NCBI RefSeq assembly: GCF_020991065.1
Contig: NZ_CP087710.1
Span: 3,348,001-3,412,000 of the forward strand
DNA from: Nocardioides okcheonensis
GTDB taxonomy: Bacteria; Actinomycetota; Actinomycetes; Propionibacteriales; Nocardioidaceae
Reading direction: 5' to 3'
DNA: 64,000 nt
The position numbers and the translations under genes are program-made. Shown here piece by piece: positions 45,925 through 55,553 of this stretch. Within the stretch, counting starts at the first letter, position 1; every line of letters starts with the position of its first letter. The notes under the pieces are model-generated. The model was given only the letters and a program-made list of their open reading frames with translations, did no database searches and had not been told where the DNA came from.

Positions 45925-48465
45925 ATGGCCGAGGTCCCCGCGACCGCGAACGTCGTCGTGATCGGAGCCGGCATCGTCGGCAACAGCCTGGTGCACCACC
46001 TCACCCGGCTCGGGTGGACGGACGTGGTCCAGATCGACAAGGGGCCGCTGCCCAACCCGGGCGGCTCCACCGGTCACGCGTCCAACTTCATCTTCACCGT
46101 CGACCACTCCCGCGAGATCACCGACCTCACCCTCGACTCGGTCGCGCAGTACCAGGAGATGGGCGTCTTCACGCAGTCCGGCGGCTTCGAGATCGCCCGG
46201 ACCGAGGAGCGGATGGAGGAGCTGCGCCGGCGCATGTCGAGCGCGAGGGCGTGGGGCATCGAGGCGTCGCTGGTGACCCCGGCGTTCGTGAAGGAGAAGG
46301 TGCCGTTCATCGAGGAGGACCAGTTCATCGGGGCCTTCTGGACGCCCGGCGTGGGCGTGGTCGACTCGCTGCGGGCCGGCACGATCATGCGCGAGCGCGC
46401 CCTGGCGACCGGCGAGCTCACCGTCGTGCCCACGGTGGAGGTGACCGGCCTCGACACCGAGGAGGGCGCCCACGGACGCCGCCGGATCACCCGCGTCCGG
46501 ACCACCGGCGGCGACATCGAGGCGAAGGTGGTGGTGATCGCGGCCGGGGTGTGGAGCCCCAAGCTCGGTGACATGGCCGGGATCTCGATCCCGCTGACGC
46601 CCGCGGTGCACCAGATGATCAGCGTCGGCCCCTGCCCCCAGCTGTCCGAGAAGGAGGGTGAGATCTCCTTCCCGATCGTCCGCGACATGGACACCTTCTG
46701 CTACGAGCGCCAGCACGGCGCCGACATGGAGGTCGGGTCCTACGCCCACCGCGCGATCCTCCACGAGCCCGAGGACATCCCCTCGATCGAGCAGGCCAAG
46801 CTGTCGCCGACCGAGATGCCCTTCACCGAGGACGACTTCGACCCCCAGCTCGAGCAGGCCTACGAGCTGATGCCCGACCTGCTCGGCGCCGAGGGCGCGG
46901 AGATCCGCTACGCCATCAACGGCCTGCTCTCGCTCACCTGCGACGGCAACCCCATCCTGGGCGAGAGCGAGGTCGCCGGGCTCTGGACCGCGGCGGCGGT
47001 GTGGATCAAGGAGGGTCCCGGCGTCGGTCGCGCGGTCGCCGAGTGGATGACCCACGGCCACTCCGAGATCGACCTGCACCACAGCGACATCGCCCGCTTC
47101 CACGCCCACCAGAAGCGCCGCGAGCACACCCGGCTGCGCACCACCGAGTCGTTCATCAAGACCTACGGCATCGTGCACCCGGCCGAGCAGTACGAGTCCG
47201 ACCGCGACCAGCGGCTCTCGCCGATGCACGACGCCCAGGCCAAGCTCGGCGCCGTCTTCTTCGAGACCGCCGGCTGGGAGCGCCCGTTCTGGTACGAGTC
47301 CAACGCCGGCCTCGTCGAGCAGTACGGCGACGCGGTCATGCCGCGCGAGCACGAGTGGGACGCCCGGTGGTGGAGCCCGATCATCAACGCCGAGCACCTC
47401 CGGATGCGTGAGGCGGCCGCGGTCATCGACCTGTCGGCGTTCTGCATCTTCGACATCGAGGGCCCCGAGGCGCTCGACGTCGTGCAGCGCACCTGCGTCG
47501 CGCAGTGCGACGTCGCCGTCGGCAAGGTGATCTACACGCCGGTCCTCGACGCCAAGGGCGGCTTCAAGTCCGACCTCACCGTGATGCGGCTCGGCGACGA
47601 CCACTTCCGCGTGGTCACCGGCGGCGCCCACGGCATGGCCGACCGCGCGTGGTTCTCGGGTCACCTGCCGGAGTCGGGCACCACGACGCTCACCGACCTG
47701 ACCGACGACGTCTCCACGGTCGGCATCTGGGGACCGAAGGCACGCGAGGTGGTCGCCTCGCTCACCTCCGACGACGTGTCCGACGGCGGCTTCGGTTTCC
47801 TGACCTGCCGCGAGATCGAGATCGGCGGCATCCCGGTGCTCGCGTCGCGCATCTCCTACGTCGGCGAGCTCGGCTGGGAGCTCTACGTCGCGATGGACCG
47901 CGCGGCCGAGCTCTGGGAGGCGCTGCTCGACGCGGGTGCGCCGCACGGCGTCGTGCCCGCCGGGATCGGCGTCTACGGCACCACCGGCCGGATCGAGAAG
48001 GGCTACCGCGCCTATGGCGCCGAGCTCGACTCCGAGCGCTCCATCGTCGAGGCCGGCATGCAGCGGCCCAAGGTCAAGGCCGCCGACTTCGTCGGCAAGG
48101 AGGCCTACCTCGCGCAGCGGGCTGTGTTGGATTCAGGGGAGGCACCGAAGGCGGTGCTCTGCACCCTGACCGTCGACGACCACACGTCCGCGTCCGGCGT
48201 GAAGCGCTACATGCTCGGCGGCGAGCCGATCCTGACCCGCGACGGCGGCACGCTCACCGACGGCCATGGCCACCACCCGTACGTCACGAGCGCCGGCTCG
48301 GCGCCCTCGCTCGGCACGCACGTGCTGCTCGCCTACCTGCCCCCGGCCGAGGCGGTGATCGGCAACCAGCTCGCCGTGTCCTACATGGAGGAGCTCTATC
48401 CCGTGACCGTCGGCTCGGTCGACGCCACCCCGCTCCTCGACCCGTCCAACGAGCGCATCCGATGA
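45925..48465 (+). CDS. Dimethylglycine/sarcosine dehydrogenase-like FAD enzyme fused to a GcvT folate domain
   Basis: An 846-residue fusion. The N-terminal FAD oxidase-like domain has GAGIVGNS (GxGxxG, 14-19) and STGHASN with H51, where related enzymes bind flavin covalently. The C-terminal half (about 430-830) is an aminomethyltransferase-like folate domain (DLSAFCIFDIEGPEALDVVQ, SYVGELGWELYV). Such enzymes oxidise dimethylglycine or sarcosine and pass the methylene group to THF. ATG 45925 follows AGGAGG. It overlaps etfB by four bases, so the electrons should go to the ETF. Which of the two substrates it prefers cannot be told. Confidence 0.9.
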   Translation: MAEVPATANVVVIGAGIVGNSLVHHLTRLGWTDVVQIDKGPLPNPGGSTGHASNFIFTVDHSREITDLTLDSVAQYQEMGVFTQSGGFEIARTEERMEELRRRMSSARAWGIEASLVTPAFVKEKVPFIEEDQFIGAFWTPGVGVVDSLRAGTIMRERALATGELTVVPTVEVTGLDTEEGAHGRRRITRVRTTGGDIEAKVVVIAAGVWSPKLGDMAGISIPLTPAVHQMISVGPCPQLSEKEGEISFPIVRDMDTFCYERQHGADMEVGSYAHRAILHEPEDIPSIEQAKLSPTEMPFTEDDFDPQLEQAYELMPDLLGAEGAEIRYAINGLLSLTCDGNPILGESEVAGLWTAAAVWIKEGPGVGRAVAEWMTHGHSEIDLHHSDIARFHAHQKRREHTRLRTTESFIKTYGIVHPAEQYESDRDQRLSPMHDAQAKLGAVFFETAGWERPFWYESNAGLVEQYGDAVMPREHEWDARWWSPIINAEHLRMREAAAVIDLSAFCIFDIEGPEALDVVQRTCVAQCDVAVGKVIYTPVLDAKGGFKSDLTVMRLGDDHFRVVTGGAHGMADRAWFSGHLPESGTTTLTDLTDDVSTVGIWGPKAREVVASLTSDDVSDGGFGFLTCREIEIGGIPVLASRISYVGELGWELYVAMDRAAELWEALLDAGAPHGVVPAGIGVYGTTGRIEKGYRAYGAELDSERSIVEAGMQRPKVKAADFVGKEAYLAQRAVLDSGEAPKAVLCTLTVDDHTSASGVKRYMLGGEPILTRDGGTLTDGHGHHPYVTSAGSAPSLGTHVLLAYLPPAEAVIGNQLAVSYMEELYPVTVGSVDATPLLDPSNERIR

Positions 48466-49232
48466 ACCCGCTCGTCTGCGTGAAGCGGGTCGTCGACTCC
48501 TCCAGCGAGGTCGTGCTCACCGAGGACGGCCAGGGGGTGGACGGCCGGTTCGCCGGCTTCACCACCAGCGCCCACGAGGAGTGCGCGGTCGAGCTCGCGG
48601 TGCGGATCGCCGCGGACCAGGGCGGAGGGGCGACGGTGGTCACCCTCGGCGACGCCGACGCGGTGGAGCAGCTGCGCTCCGCGCTCGCGGTCGGCTGCAC
48701 GGCCGCGACCCACGTCCTGGTCGACGCGCAGTCCCTCGGCCCCGCCGACGTCGCGCGCGAGCTCGCGGCCGTGGTCCGCGACCACGAGGCGGCCGGCACC
48801 CCCCACCAGCTGGTGCTGCTCGGCAACGACGCCGCCGACAGCGGCGACCACCAGGTCGGGATCCGGTTGGCCCACGAGCTCGGCTGGCCGGTCGTCAACG
48901 GCGTCAGCACGGTGTCGGTGTCCGACGGGACCGTGACCGCCAGCGGCTCGGGTCCGGACGGCCACGAGACCTACCGGGTCCCCCTGCCCGCGGTGGTGAC
49001 GGTCCTCGAGGGTGGAGTCGAGCCGCGCTACCCGACCGTCCCGGGTCGGATGAAGGCGAAGAAGGTGCCGATCGAGGAGCGCCAGCCGGTGGCCGAGCCC
49101 GTCGGCCCGGCGCGCGTACGGCTCGTGCTCCCGCCGCCGTCGCCGTCCTCGGTGGAGGTGCTGGGGGAGGGCGCGGCGGCCGCGCCCGCGGTGGTCGACC
49201 TGTTCGAGCGGCTGGGGGTGCTGGCCCGATGA
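48462..49232 (+). CDS. etfB: Electron transfer flavoprotein beta subunit
   Basis: A 256-residue protein (MNPLVCVKRVVDSSSEVVL...) with the conserved DGRFAGFTTSAHEECAVELA, GVEPRYPTVPGRMKAKK and IEERQPV segments. It starts at ATG 48462 within the dehydrogenase stop (ATGA) and overlaps etfA in the same way. It accepts electrons from the dehydrogenase and passes them towards ETF-quinone oxidoreductase. The tight coupling suggests a dedicated ETF for betaine or dimethylglycine catabolism. Confidence 0.9.
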   Translation: MNPLVCVKRVVDSSSEVVLTEDGQGVDGRFAGFTTSAHEECAVELAVRIAADQGGGATVVTLGDADAVEQLRSALAVGCTAATHVLVDAQSLGPADVARELAAVVRDHEAAGTPHQLVLLGNDAADSGDHQVGIRLAHELGWPVVNGVSTVSVSDGTVTASGSGPDGHETYRVPLPAVVTVLEGGVEPRYPTVPGRMKAKKVPIEERQPVAEPVGPARVRLVLPPPSPSSVEVLGEGAAAAPAVVDLFERLGVLAR

Positions 49233-50209
49233 TCGTCGTGCTGGTCGAGGTCTCGCCCGCGGGCGAGGCCGTCGAGACGTCCCGCGAGGCGATCACCTTC
49301 GCCCGCGACCTGGCCGCCGCCGGTGGCGGCATCCCGATCGACGCGGTCGTGGTGGGTGCCCCCGACGACTCCCTCGTCACGGTGCTCGCGTCCTACGGCG
49401 TGCGCCGCGTCCACGCGCTGACCGGTCCGGCCTACGACGCGTTCTCCGGTGCCGCCTGGGCCACGGGCGTCGAGCACGTACGCGCGAGCGCCGGGGCCGT
49501 GGTCGTGATGGCGTCCGGCACCCCGCGCGGCAACGAGGTGCTCGCCCACCTCGGGGCGCGCGCCGGGGTGCCGATGGCCGCCAACGTCGTGTCCTTCGGC
49601 GGGCTCTCGCCCTTCACGGTGACCCGCCAGGTCGTCGGAGGAGCGGCGCTCGAGGAGATGCAGCTGTCCCAGCGGCCCGCGCTCTTCACCGTCGCCGGCC
49701 ACACCGTCGAGGCGCGCCCCGCCGACGCCCCCGGCGCCGGCGAGGTGGTCGTGGAGACGCCCGACGTCCCCGACGCCGACCTGGTGGCCCGCGTGGTGTC
49801 GACCGACGAGCCCGAGCCCGACCTCTCCGGGACGCTGAAGTCGGCCCGCGTGGTCGTCGGTGCGGGCCGCGGCGCCGGCTCGGCCGAGGGCTTCGACGAC
49901 CTGCTCGAGCTGGTCGACCTCCTCGACGCCTCGCTCGGCGTCTCGCGGGTGGTCACCTCGCTGGGCTGGCGCCCCCACCACGAGCAGGTCGGTCAGACCG
50001 GCAGCCGGATCTCGCCGGACCTCTACATCCCCTGCGGCATCAGCGGCGCGATCCAGCACTGGGCCGGCTGCAGCACCGCGAAGGCGATCCTCGCGATCAA
50101 CACCGACCCCGACGCCCCGATGGTCACCAAGGCGACCCACGCCGTCATCGGCGACCTGCACGAGGTGGTCCCGGCGATCAACGCCGAGATCCGGAGGCGG
50201 CGGGGCTGA
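49229..50209 (+). CDS. etfA: Electron transfer flavoprotein alpha subunit
   Basis: A 326-residue FAD-binding partner of EtfB. The C-terminal FAD motif is intact: RVVVGAGRG, SLGWRPHHEQVGQTGSRISPDLYIPCGISGAIQHWAG, and AINTDPDAPM. The N-terminal domain (IVVLVEVSPAGEAVE) is typical. ATG 49229 overlaps the etfB stop codon. No terminator hairpin is obvious in the 170 bases after the stop. Confidence 0.93.
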   Translation: MIVVLVEVSPAGEAVETSREAITFARDLAAAGGGIPIDAVVVGAPDDSLVTVLASYGVRRVHALTGPAYDAFSGAAWATGVEHVRASAGAVVVMASGTPRGNEVLAHLGARAGVPMAANVVSFGGLSPFTVTRQVVGGAALEEMQLSQRPALFTVAGHTVEARPADAPGAGEVVVETPDVPDADLVARVVSTDEPEPDLSGTLKSARVVVGAGRGAGSAEGFDDLLELVDLLDASLGVSRVVTSLGWRPHHEQVGQTGSRISPDLYIPCGISGAIQHWAGCSTAKAILAINTDPDAPMVTKATHAVIGDLHEVVPAINAEIRRRRG

Positions 50210-50380
50210 GGGTCTCGCTGGCTGTCGATGGAGCAGGCAGTTCGCCGGGCTCGGCTGCCTTTCGCCGCGTGGTTACGTGCTGCCGGGTCGCGAACTGCCT
50301 ACAGAGGGCGGTCGGCTCGCCGGGCTGCGGGGGACGCGTGAGGCGTTCCGCCGGGCTGGATGTCGGCGTAGCCTCCTCGC

Positions 50381-50632
50381 ATGACCGGGTCGGAGAGCGC
50401 CAGGACGAGAGGCCGTCCGATCCTCGCGGTCCTCGCCGTCCTCTGGGTCGGTCTCGGGTACTGGGCTATCGAGGACGGCGACATGTGGCGCGGCGCCGCT
50501 GGGGTGGCGCTCGGCGCCCTGTGGGCATGGTCCTACCTGCGGCCGGACTCGATGGTCACCCGGTTCATGGACAAGCCGATCTTCAAGCGGAAGCAGCACG
50601 CCGAGCCGGTCGGGACGCCCGACCGCGGGTGA
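50381..50632 (+). CDS. Small predicted membrane protein
   Basis: An 83-residue protein with two hydrophobic helices (ILAVLAVLWVGLGYWAIE and MWRGAAGVALGALWAWSYL) and a basic C-terminus. TAGCCT ends exactly six bases before ATG 50381, supporting a leaderless start. The last eight codons lie in the 52-bp tandem repeat that continues beyond the stop. I do not recognise a family. Confidence 0.65.
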   Translation: MTGSESARTRGRPILAVLAVLWVGLGYWAIEDGDMWRGAAGVALGALWAWSYLRPDSMVTRFMDKPIFKRKQHAEPVGTPDRG

Positions 50633-50711
50633 GCCGGACTGCGTCCGCATCGCGCGGTCGGTCGGTACGCCCGACCGCGGGTGAGCCGGACTGCGTCGGG
50701 ATCGCGCGGGC
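50608..50711 (+). repeat. 52-bp direct tandem repeat, two copies
   Basis: Copies at 50608-50659 and 50660-50711 both begin GGTCGG and contain ACGCCCGACCGCGGGTGAGC; they match at about 48 of 52 bases. The first copy includes the stop codon of the small membrane protein, so the duplication carried the gene's 3' end. Confidence 0.85.
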
Positions 50712-50978
50712 ACGCTGCCGCCGCCGCGGGTGTGCCGATCGCTCCGAGGTGGGCGCGCTGTCGCGGTGCCTGGGTGGGCCTGTCGGGCAGGCCGGTGGCC
50801 GACCGGGAGCGCCGACCGGGAGTTACGGACGACCGACAGCGGCTGATCGGTGGCGGTGACCGGGGTGATGGTCAGAAGCGCTGACTCGGAGCCGGTGGTC
50901 CGGGCGATGGTCCTGCGGACGACCCGACAGTGACGGGTCACGTGGCGAGCCGGCGGTGCTCGGGGCTGGGCGGTCGGC
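50633..50978. other. Intergenic region, no gene seen
   Basis: Holds the second tandem-repeat copy and about 270 further bases of G/C-rich sequence with scattered short repeats of CGACCG. Overlapping open frames exist here on both strands but show no conserved sequence or start signal. The adjacent HNH gene ends at 50979. Confidence 0.5.
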
Positions 50979-52337
50979 CTACGTTCGCCGATGGAAGGTG
51001 ATCTGGTTGTCGGCGTGGACGGTCTTGGCGTAGCGCGGGTCGTGAGCGAGGCGGTGGTGGCGCGGGCAGAGGAGCCGACCGTTGGCGAGGTCGGTGGTGC
51101 CGCCGTTGGACCAGGGGTCGTCGTGGTGGGCGTGACACCCCGATGCGGTGGTCTCGCACCCGCGGGCGGTGCAGCCGTGGTCGCGCAGTCCGAGCGCGAT
51201 CCGCTGGGCCTTGGTGAAGAGCCGCCGGGCGCGGCCGAGGTCGAGGACCCGGCCCTCGCCGTCGAGGACGGCGGGGATGATCCCGGCCTCGCAGGCCAGG
51301 CGCCGCGCCATCGCCGCGGACATCCGGGTGCCGTCGTCGAGGAGTGCGGTGGCGTGCTCGCCGAGGAGCTGCTCGAGGGTCATCGTGATCACGACGGTGG
51401 CGTTGACGCCGGCGGTCTGCGGGGTGGCGTCTTCGGGGTAGCGCTCGATGTACTCCACGAACGCCTCGCCCATCCTCCGGTGCAGCGGCTTCCAGTTGCC
51501 GTGCTCGTCGCGGAGCTCGTCGTCTGTGTGCCGGGCTGGGTTCGCGAGGGCCTGGAGGTGGCGCTTGAACATCGCGCCGGCGTGGGAGGGGATGGTGAAC
51601 CGGCCGTGGCAGCGGCCGTGGCCGTCGTCGGTGAGGGTGAGCTCGACGCCGGCGTCCGCGCGCGCCTCCTCGGCCGCGAGGGTCGCGGCTTCCTGGGCTT
51701 CGCCGAGCTCGGGTGCGACGACGTCGAGGATCCGCCTGCCGAGGCGGCGTAGGGCCTTGGCGTCGTGCTCGCTCGCGGCCTTGAGCAGGTGGTCGCGTGC
51801 CTGGGTGCGGGCGGACGGGTCGATGATCCGCGTGGAGCCGTCGGTGCAGCGCACGGAGGTGGGGATGGCGTCGACGGCGGCGACGATGACCCGCGCCTGC
51901 TCGATGCGGATCCGACCGTCGGCGAGCGCTTGTCCGGTGGGGGCGTGGAGGTCGTCCTCGAACGCGCGGCCGAGCCGGGTAAGGCGTGCGGCTTCGGCGT
52001 GGGTGTGGCGGCTGCGGCCGGCCCACCGCTGGTGGGTGTGCCGTGCACCCGTCGTGTCCCCGAACCGCCGCTGGTCGGCCTCGGCTGCGGTCCGGCACAC
52101 CTGCCGGGTCAGGCGGCTCGACGCGCTGGTCAGCTCGTCCAGCACCCGCACGACGTCCGCGTCCCCGAGCCCGGTCAGCGAGAGCCCGCCCACCTCGGTC
52201 AGGGTGGCGTGGACCCGCTCCAGCACCGCAGCCACGACCGGCGACGCGGCCGGATCGGTGCCCGGGGCACGCCACTCAACGACACGCCCACCCTCGGGCC
52301 CGCTCTCGTGGGGTTCCTCGACTGGTAGAGCACTCAC
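50979..52337 (-). CDS. DUF222 / HNH endonuclease domain protein (13E12 repeat family)
   Basis: A 452-residue protein with an N-terminal DUF222 region (about 60-330, VVRVLDELTSASSRLTRQVC, AARLTRLGRAFEDD) and a C-terminal HNH nuclease (CTARGCETTASGCHAHHDDP, NGRLLCPRHHRLAHD), with zinc-type cysteines and the HH pair. The family is multicopy and lineage-specific in actinobacteria and includes mycobacterial REP13E12 proteins; its role, mobility or otherwise, is not settled. It stands alone at the left edge of an A/T-richer segment. ATG 52337 is the first reasonable start. Confidence 0.9.
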   Translation of the reverse strand: MSALPVEEPHESGPEGGRVVEWRAPGTDPAASPVVAAVLERVHATLTEVGGLSLTGLGDADVVRVLDELTSASSRLTRQVCRTAAEADQRRFGDTTGARHTHQRWAGRSRHTHAEAARLTRLGRAFEDDLHAPTGQALADGRIRIEQARVIVAAVDAIPTSVRCTDGSTRIIDPSARTQARDHLLKAASEHDAKALRRLGRRILDVVAPELGEAQEAATLAAEEARADAGVELTLTDDGHGRCHGRFTIPSHAGAMFKRHLQALANPARHTDDELRDEHGNWKPLHRRMGEAFVEYIERYPEDATPQTAGVNATVVITMTLEQLLGEHATALLDDGTRMSAAMARRLACEAGIIPAVLDGEGRVLDLGRARRLFTKAQRIALGLRDHGCTARGCETTASGCHAHHDDPWSNGGTTDLANGRLLCPRHHRLAHDPRYAKTVHADNQITFHRRT

Positions 52338-52717
52338 AGCACTGCCCCTCCCGCACCCCAGGTTGGGCGCGTCGACAACTACGGTCGTGGGTCAATGTCG
52401 TCAGGTGCGTACAGCCAGATACTGGCCTCAAGGAAGGACCCGAGCTCGCTCGCTCGAACACCACAGACGCTACGGCAAGCCACCGACAACGGGCCTCGCG
52501 TCGTCCCCAGGACGGCAGGGGCACGCGGGCGGTCAGTGAAGGGCATGCTCCGAGGACCTGCCCAGCGTCGTAGGTGCCGCAGCATTCGCGACGGTTTGAC
52601 GCATTCCGGAGGGCGTCCACGCAGGGCGGCACCCCGCTGATCGCAGTGCCCAAGCCGGAGTCTGTCTGCAACCACTGGGAAACCAGCGATGGGCACATAG
52701 TCGCTTAGGCTCGCCGC
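52338..52717. other. Divergent intergenic region, no gene seen
   Basis: These 380 bases separate the HNH gene from the next rightward gene. A TAGGCT box at 52706-52711 is the -10 element of the gene at 52718. Several short open frames overlap on both strands, none convincing. The base composition becomes visibly less G/C-rich from here. Confidence 0.5.
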
Positions 52718-53632
52718 GTGAATCCAGTCGATTGGAGTGCCGAAACGTGGGGCGCAATCGGCAGTGGCGCGACGGCGCTCGCGTTCTTCGTGTCAGCTTG
52801 GGTTCTGAGTCTCCAGCTCAAGGATCGCCGCCGCACGCCTGCCGAAGGCGTCACCGTTTGGGTTGACGATCGATACACGCAGGACGAGGACCGGGAACTC
52901 GTCCGTTCCGTTTCCGTCACGTTGAAGAATGCTGGGGCGCACCCAGTCTTCGACGTCCAAGTCGTCGTCGGGTACGGACATTTCGGCTCAGCCGTAACGA
53001 GCGTCGGTCCTCTCGCAGTCCCGACTCAACCCGTCCTGCCTCCAGGCGCGGAGTGGACTTGGCCAATCAAAGATCTGCTGGGCTCTCTCGAGGTTGAAGG
53101 GAGGCTCGTTGCTGAGGTGTCGTTTCGCGACGCTGCGAACAGGTGGTGGCTTCGCGACTTCGGCGGCCAGCTTCAACGCTGGCGTGGCCGGATGCGTAGG
53201 TCGGTAACGAAACTCGACGACGGCGACGTGACACTTGAAAAGTTCGGACCGGTGTCTTGGGAGAATCCGGTCTCGGTGGCGGCCGCGTTCTGGAGTGTGC
53301 TCGGTGATCCGGTGGGCCCTGACCGGACCGATCGCTTGACCTCCCTATGCACGCCAGAGTCCCTGCCCGGGTGGGGCGACTTCGACGGGATTGCAGAGTT
53401 GCTCGAAGGTCATGGGCTCGCATCGTTTCCCGCGTATCCGGCACCACGGGTGGCCTACGTGAAGTTCCCTGAAGACGTAGACCACGCTTTGATTGTTTCT
53501 GGACCAACGCTGGTCGCCGCCAAGATTATGACCTTGCAGCATCGGAACGACCTGGAGCCTGCCGGCTGGCGCGTGTTCGCAATCGGCTCGCCGGTTCCCC
53601 CCGAAGCCATCCCAGGACCCCCGTCGGTCTAG
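52718..53632 (+). CDS. Hypothetical membrane-anchored protein
   Basis: A 304-residue protein with one N-terminal membrane helix (AIGSGATALAFFVSAWVLSLQL, about 12-33), then a beta-rich domain of Ig-like appearance (VRSVSVTLKNAGAHPVFDVQVVV) and a C-terminal part (from about 170) that I do not recognise. The GTG start at 52718 follows TAGGCT by six bases, so a leaderless start is likely. Codon use is less G/C-biased than in the flanking core genes, consistent with an acquired region. No function is proposed. Confidence 0.65.
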   Translation: MNPVDWSAETWGAIGSGATALAFFVSAWVLSLQLKDRRRTPAEGVTVWVDDRYTQDEDRELVRSVSVTLKNAGAHPVFDVQVVVGYGHFGSAVTSVGPLAVPTQPVLPPGAEWTWPIKDLLGSLEVEGRLVAEVSFRDAANRWWLRDFGGQLQRWRGRMRRSVTKLDDGDVTLEKFGPVSWENPVSVAAAFWSVLGDPVGPDRTDRLTSLCTPESLPGWGDFDGIAELLEGHGLASFPAYPAPRVAYVKFPEDVDHALIVSGPTLVAAKIMTLQHRNDLEPAGWRVFAIGSPVPPEAIPGPPSV

Positions 53633-53822
53633 CGGGCACTTCGCTGGAGACTCGACGTCGATCGGCACCACCGCCGATGCTTGACGCCGACTCTGACGGC
53701 CCCGGCTCGCGGCGGAATGTGTGTGCTTCGCCAAGGCGTGGTCTCCGATCGGCGCCGGGCCATTCCTCGATCTGCAGACGCCGCCCAACAACAGGTCCCG
53801 GCGCCTCCGCCAAGATGTGGCG

Positions 53823-54071
53823 ATGACGTCGCTGCTTTCACCTCTCGGTGCATTACTCGTCGCTCTTGGAGCCTCGGTTCAGGCTCTGCGCTGGTTGCTC
53901 GCTGAAGGCGGTGTACTCCGAAGCCGTCGAGAGTTGGCTTATAGCCGAACCGAACACCTCGAAGTACGACGCTCTGTGAAACGCGCGCAGACCGATTGGA
54001 TCGCTTGGGCCCTTGTGGCAGTGGGCGCCTGGTTCGTCACGCTCGCTGAATGGGATGCGCTGCTGAGCTGA
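53823..54071 (+). CDS. Small hypothetical membrane protein
   Basis: An 82-residue protein with two hydrophobic helices (SPLGALLVALGASVQALRWLL and DWIAWALVAVGAWFVTLAEW) separated by an Arg/Glu-rich loop (RSRRELAYSRTEHLEVRRSV). ATG 53823 follows CAAGAT by six bases; a longer frame from 53721 would translate the preceding gap. No family is recognised. Confidence 0.55.
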   Translation: MTSLLSPLGALLVALGASVQALRWLLAEGGVLRSRRELAYSRTEHLEVRRSVKRAQTDWIAWALVAVGAWFVTLAEWDALLS

Positions 54072-54227
54072 CCTTGTCTGACAAGCGGCGGCGAGACGCC
54101 GTTCCTAGTGACAGAACTCCTCGTAGGAGTTAACCGGCATCTGAGGTAGTACCGGTGTTCGTACCCATGACCCCCCTTCGCGGCTTCATGGGTAGCCAGG
54201 GAAGACCTGACATGTGAGGGTCCATGC

Positions 54228-55217
54228 ATGGGGTTCACGGCGCGGAAGAGTTTCAAGGTTATGCCTGGAGTTCGGATGACAGTCTCCAAGAGCGGAGTGA
54301 GTACCTCTGTCGGCACACGAGGTGCACGAGTCACACGGACAGCGTCCGGCCGGGTGACGCGGACTGTTGGGTTGCCCGGCTCGGGGATCTCTCACACTAA
54401 GACCGTTTCAGGCGGCGCCTCGCGTCGAGCGGCGACGCCGCCGCAGCAGGCGTCGAAGCCCGTCAAGCCCGGGCTGATGGCACCGAAGTGGGAGAAGGAA
54501 CTGCACAAAGCCATCACTGAGCAGCATTACCAAGAGCTCCCTCGAATCGCGGGTGCGTACCCGGAAGCAGCTGGTGTTGCGGCCACGCTCGATGGCTTGG
54601 TGGCTATGCAGGCTGGAGAGACTGACCGGGCGCTTGAGGTATGCCGCTGGGCTTGGTCCGCCGGGGGCGACGTCGCAGAGCACCCCTTTGTGCGCAAGTA
54701 CATCGGCCGGACGACCATAACCATCGCTGTCGCTTCTGGAGTCGAGGCGGCAGTTCCGTTCGGGCGCGATGCACTCGGGCTGGCTCTTGCTGAACTAGAG
54801 CAGGGCGCCGGCAACGTTGACGAGGCGATCGCCGTCGTTGAGGCTCTCGATCCCTCCGCGGTTGCCGCGGTCTCGCTGTGTGAGCTCTACCTAGAAGCAG
54901 GACGTATCAGCGACGTCGTCGACCTCACCAACGGGATGATAAACACTGACGACCCGACCGCCCTGCTCGTCACTTTTCGCGGAGTCGCACTCCGGGAACA
55001 GGGCCACCACATCGCCGCTCGGGAGGCGTTCAAGGAAGCGCTCAAGTCCAAATCGCGCGACTCCGCCATCCGGCACAAGGCCCTCGTAGAACGGGCCGAG
55101 ACCTACGTTGCGGAGAACAAGCTCGCCATGGCTCGAAAGGATCTCGAGCGCGTGCTTGCCGAGGACGCGACGGTGCCGGGCGTACGGGAACGGCTGGCCG
55201 ACTTGTCGCGACCGTAG
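54228..55217 (+). CDS. DUF4236 domain protein with TPR-like repeats
   Basis: A 329-residue protein. The N-terminus (MGFTARKSFKVMPGVRMTVS, KSGVSTSVGTRGARVT) is the DUF4236 pattern, a short beta-rich domain of unknown role. After a basic linker (about 62-80), the remainder is alpha-helical and TPR-like (AREAFKEALKSKSRDSAIRH, ALVERAETYVAENKLAMARK). ATG 54228 follows GAGGGT by six bases. It is part of the A/T-richer accessory stretch and has no clear operon partners. Confidence 0.75.
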   Translation: MGFTARKSFKVMPGVRMTVSKSGVSTSVGTRGARVTRTASGRVTRTVGLPGSGISHTKTVSGGASRRAATPPQQASKPVKPGLMAPKWEKELHKAITEQHYQELPRIAGAYPEAAGVAATLDGLVAMQAGETDRALEVCRWAWSAGGDVAEHPFVRKYIGRTTITIAVASGVEAAVPFGRDALGLALAELEQGAGNVDEAIAVVEALDPSAVAAVSLCELYLEAGRISDVVDLTNGMINTDDPTALLVTFRGVALREQGHHIAAREAFKEALKSKSRDSAIRHKALVERAETYVAENKLAMARKDLERVLAEDATVPGVRERLADLSRP

Positions 55218-55553
55218 GGCACCGTCGGCCTGAGCCCGTGCTCGCGACGCCAGGCGAGCCACCCGAATACGACGCCAAGCCCTGGTTGGCAGCCCGGGGC
55301 TTGCAAGCCTTGGGCTGACCGCGAGGCTGGCCGAGGGTGATGCCCCTACAGGGGGCGAAGTGACGGAGGGAAGTGACGATGTCTCTGCCGCCCGACAGGT
55401 ACAACGCACCCTCATGAGTCTCGCTAAGCATAAGTCCACTGCTGCCCGAGCCCCCGGGTGCAGTCCGCGATGCGCCATGAGATGCGCGGACATCATCCAG
55501 TTCTGACCCATTACAGTGCGTTCACCGTTCGGCACTAAGTGGGGGACCAGCTC
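55218..55553. other. Intergenic region, no gene seen
   Basis: These 336 bases between the DUF4236 gene and the next gene contain only short overlapping frames. I see no tRNA, hairpin or repeat worth reporting, and no clear promoter. Confidence 0.4.

Noticed and set aside
50979..52337. Homing endonuclease or transposase
   Set aside because: The DUF222 plus HNH layout is the common actinobacterial 13E12 type. No terminal inverted repeats, intein or intron borders are visible.
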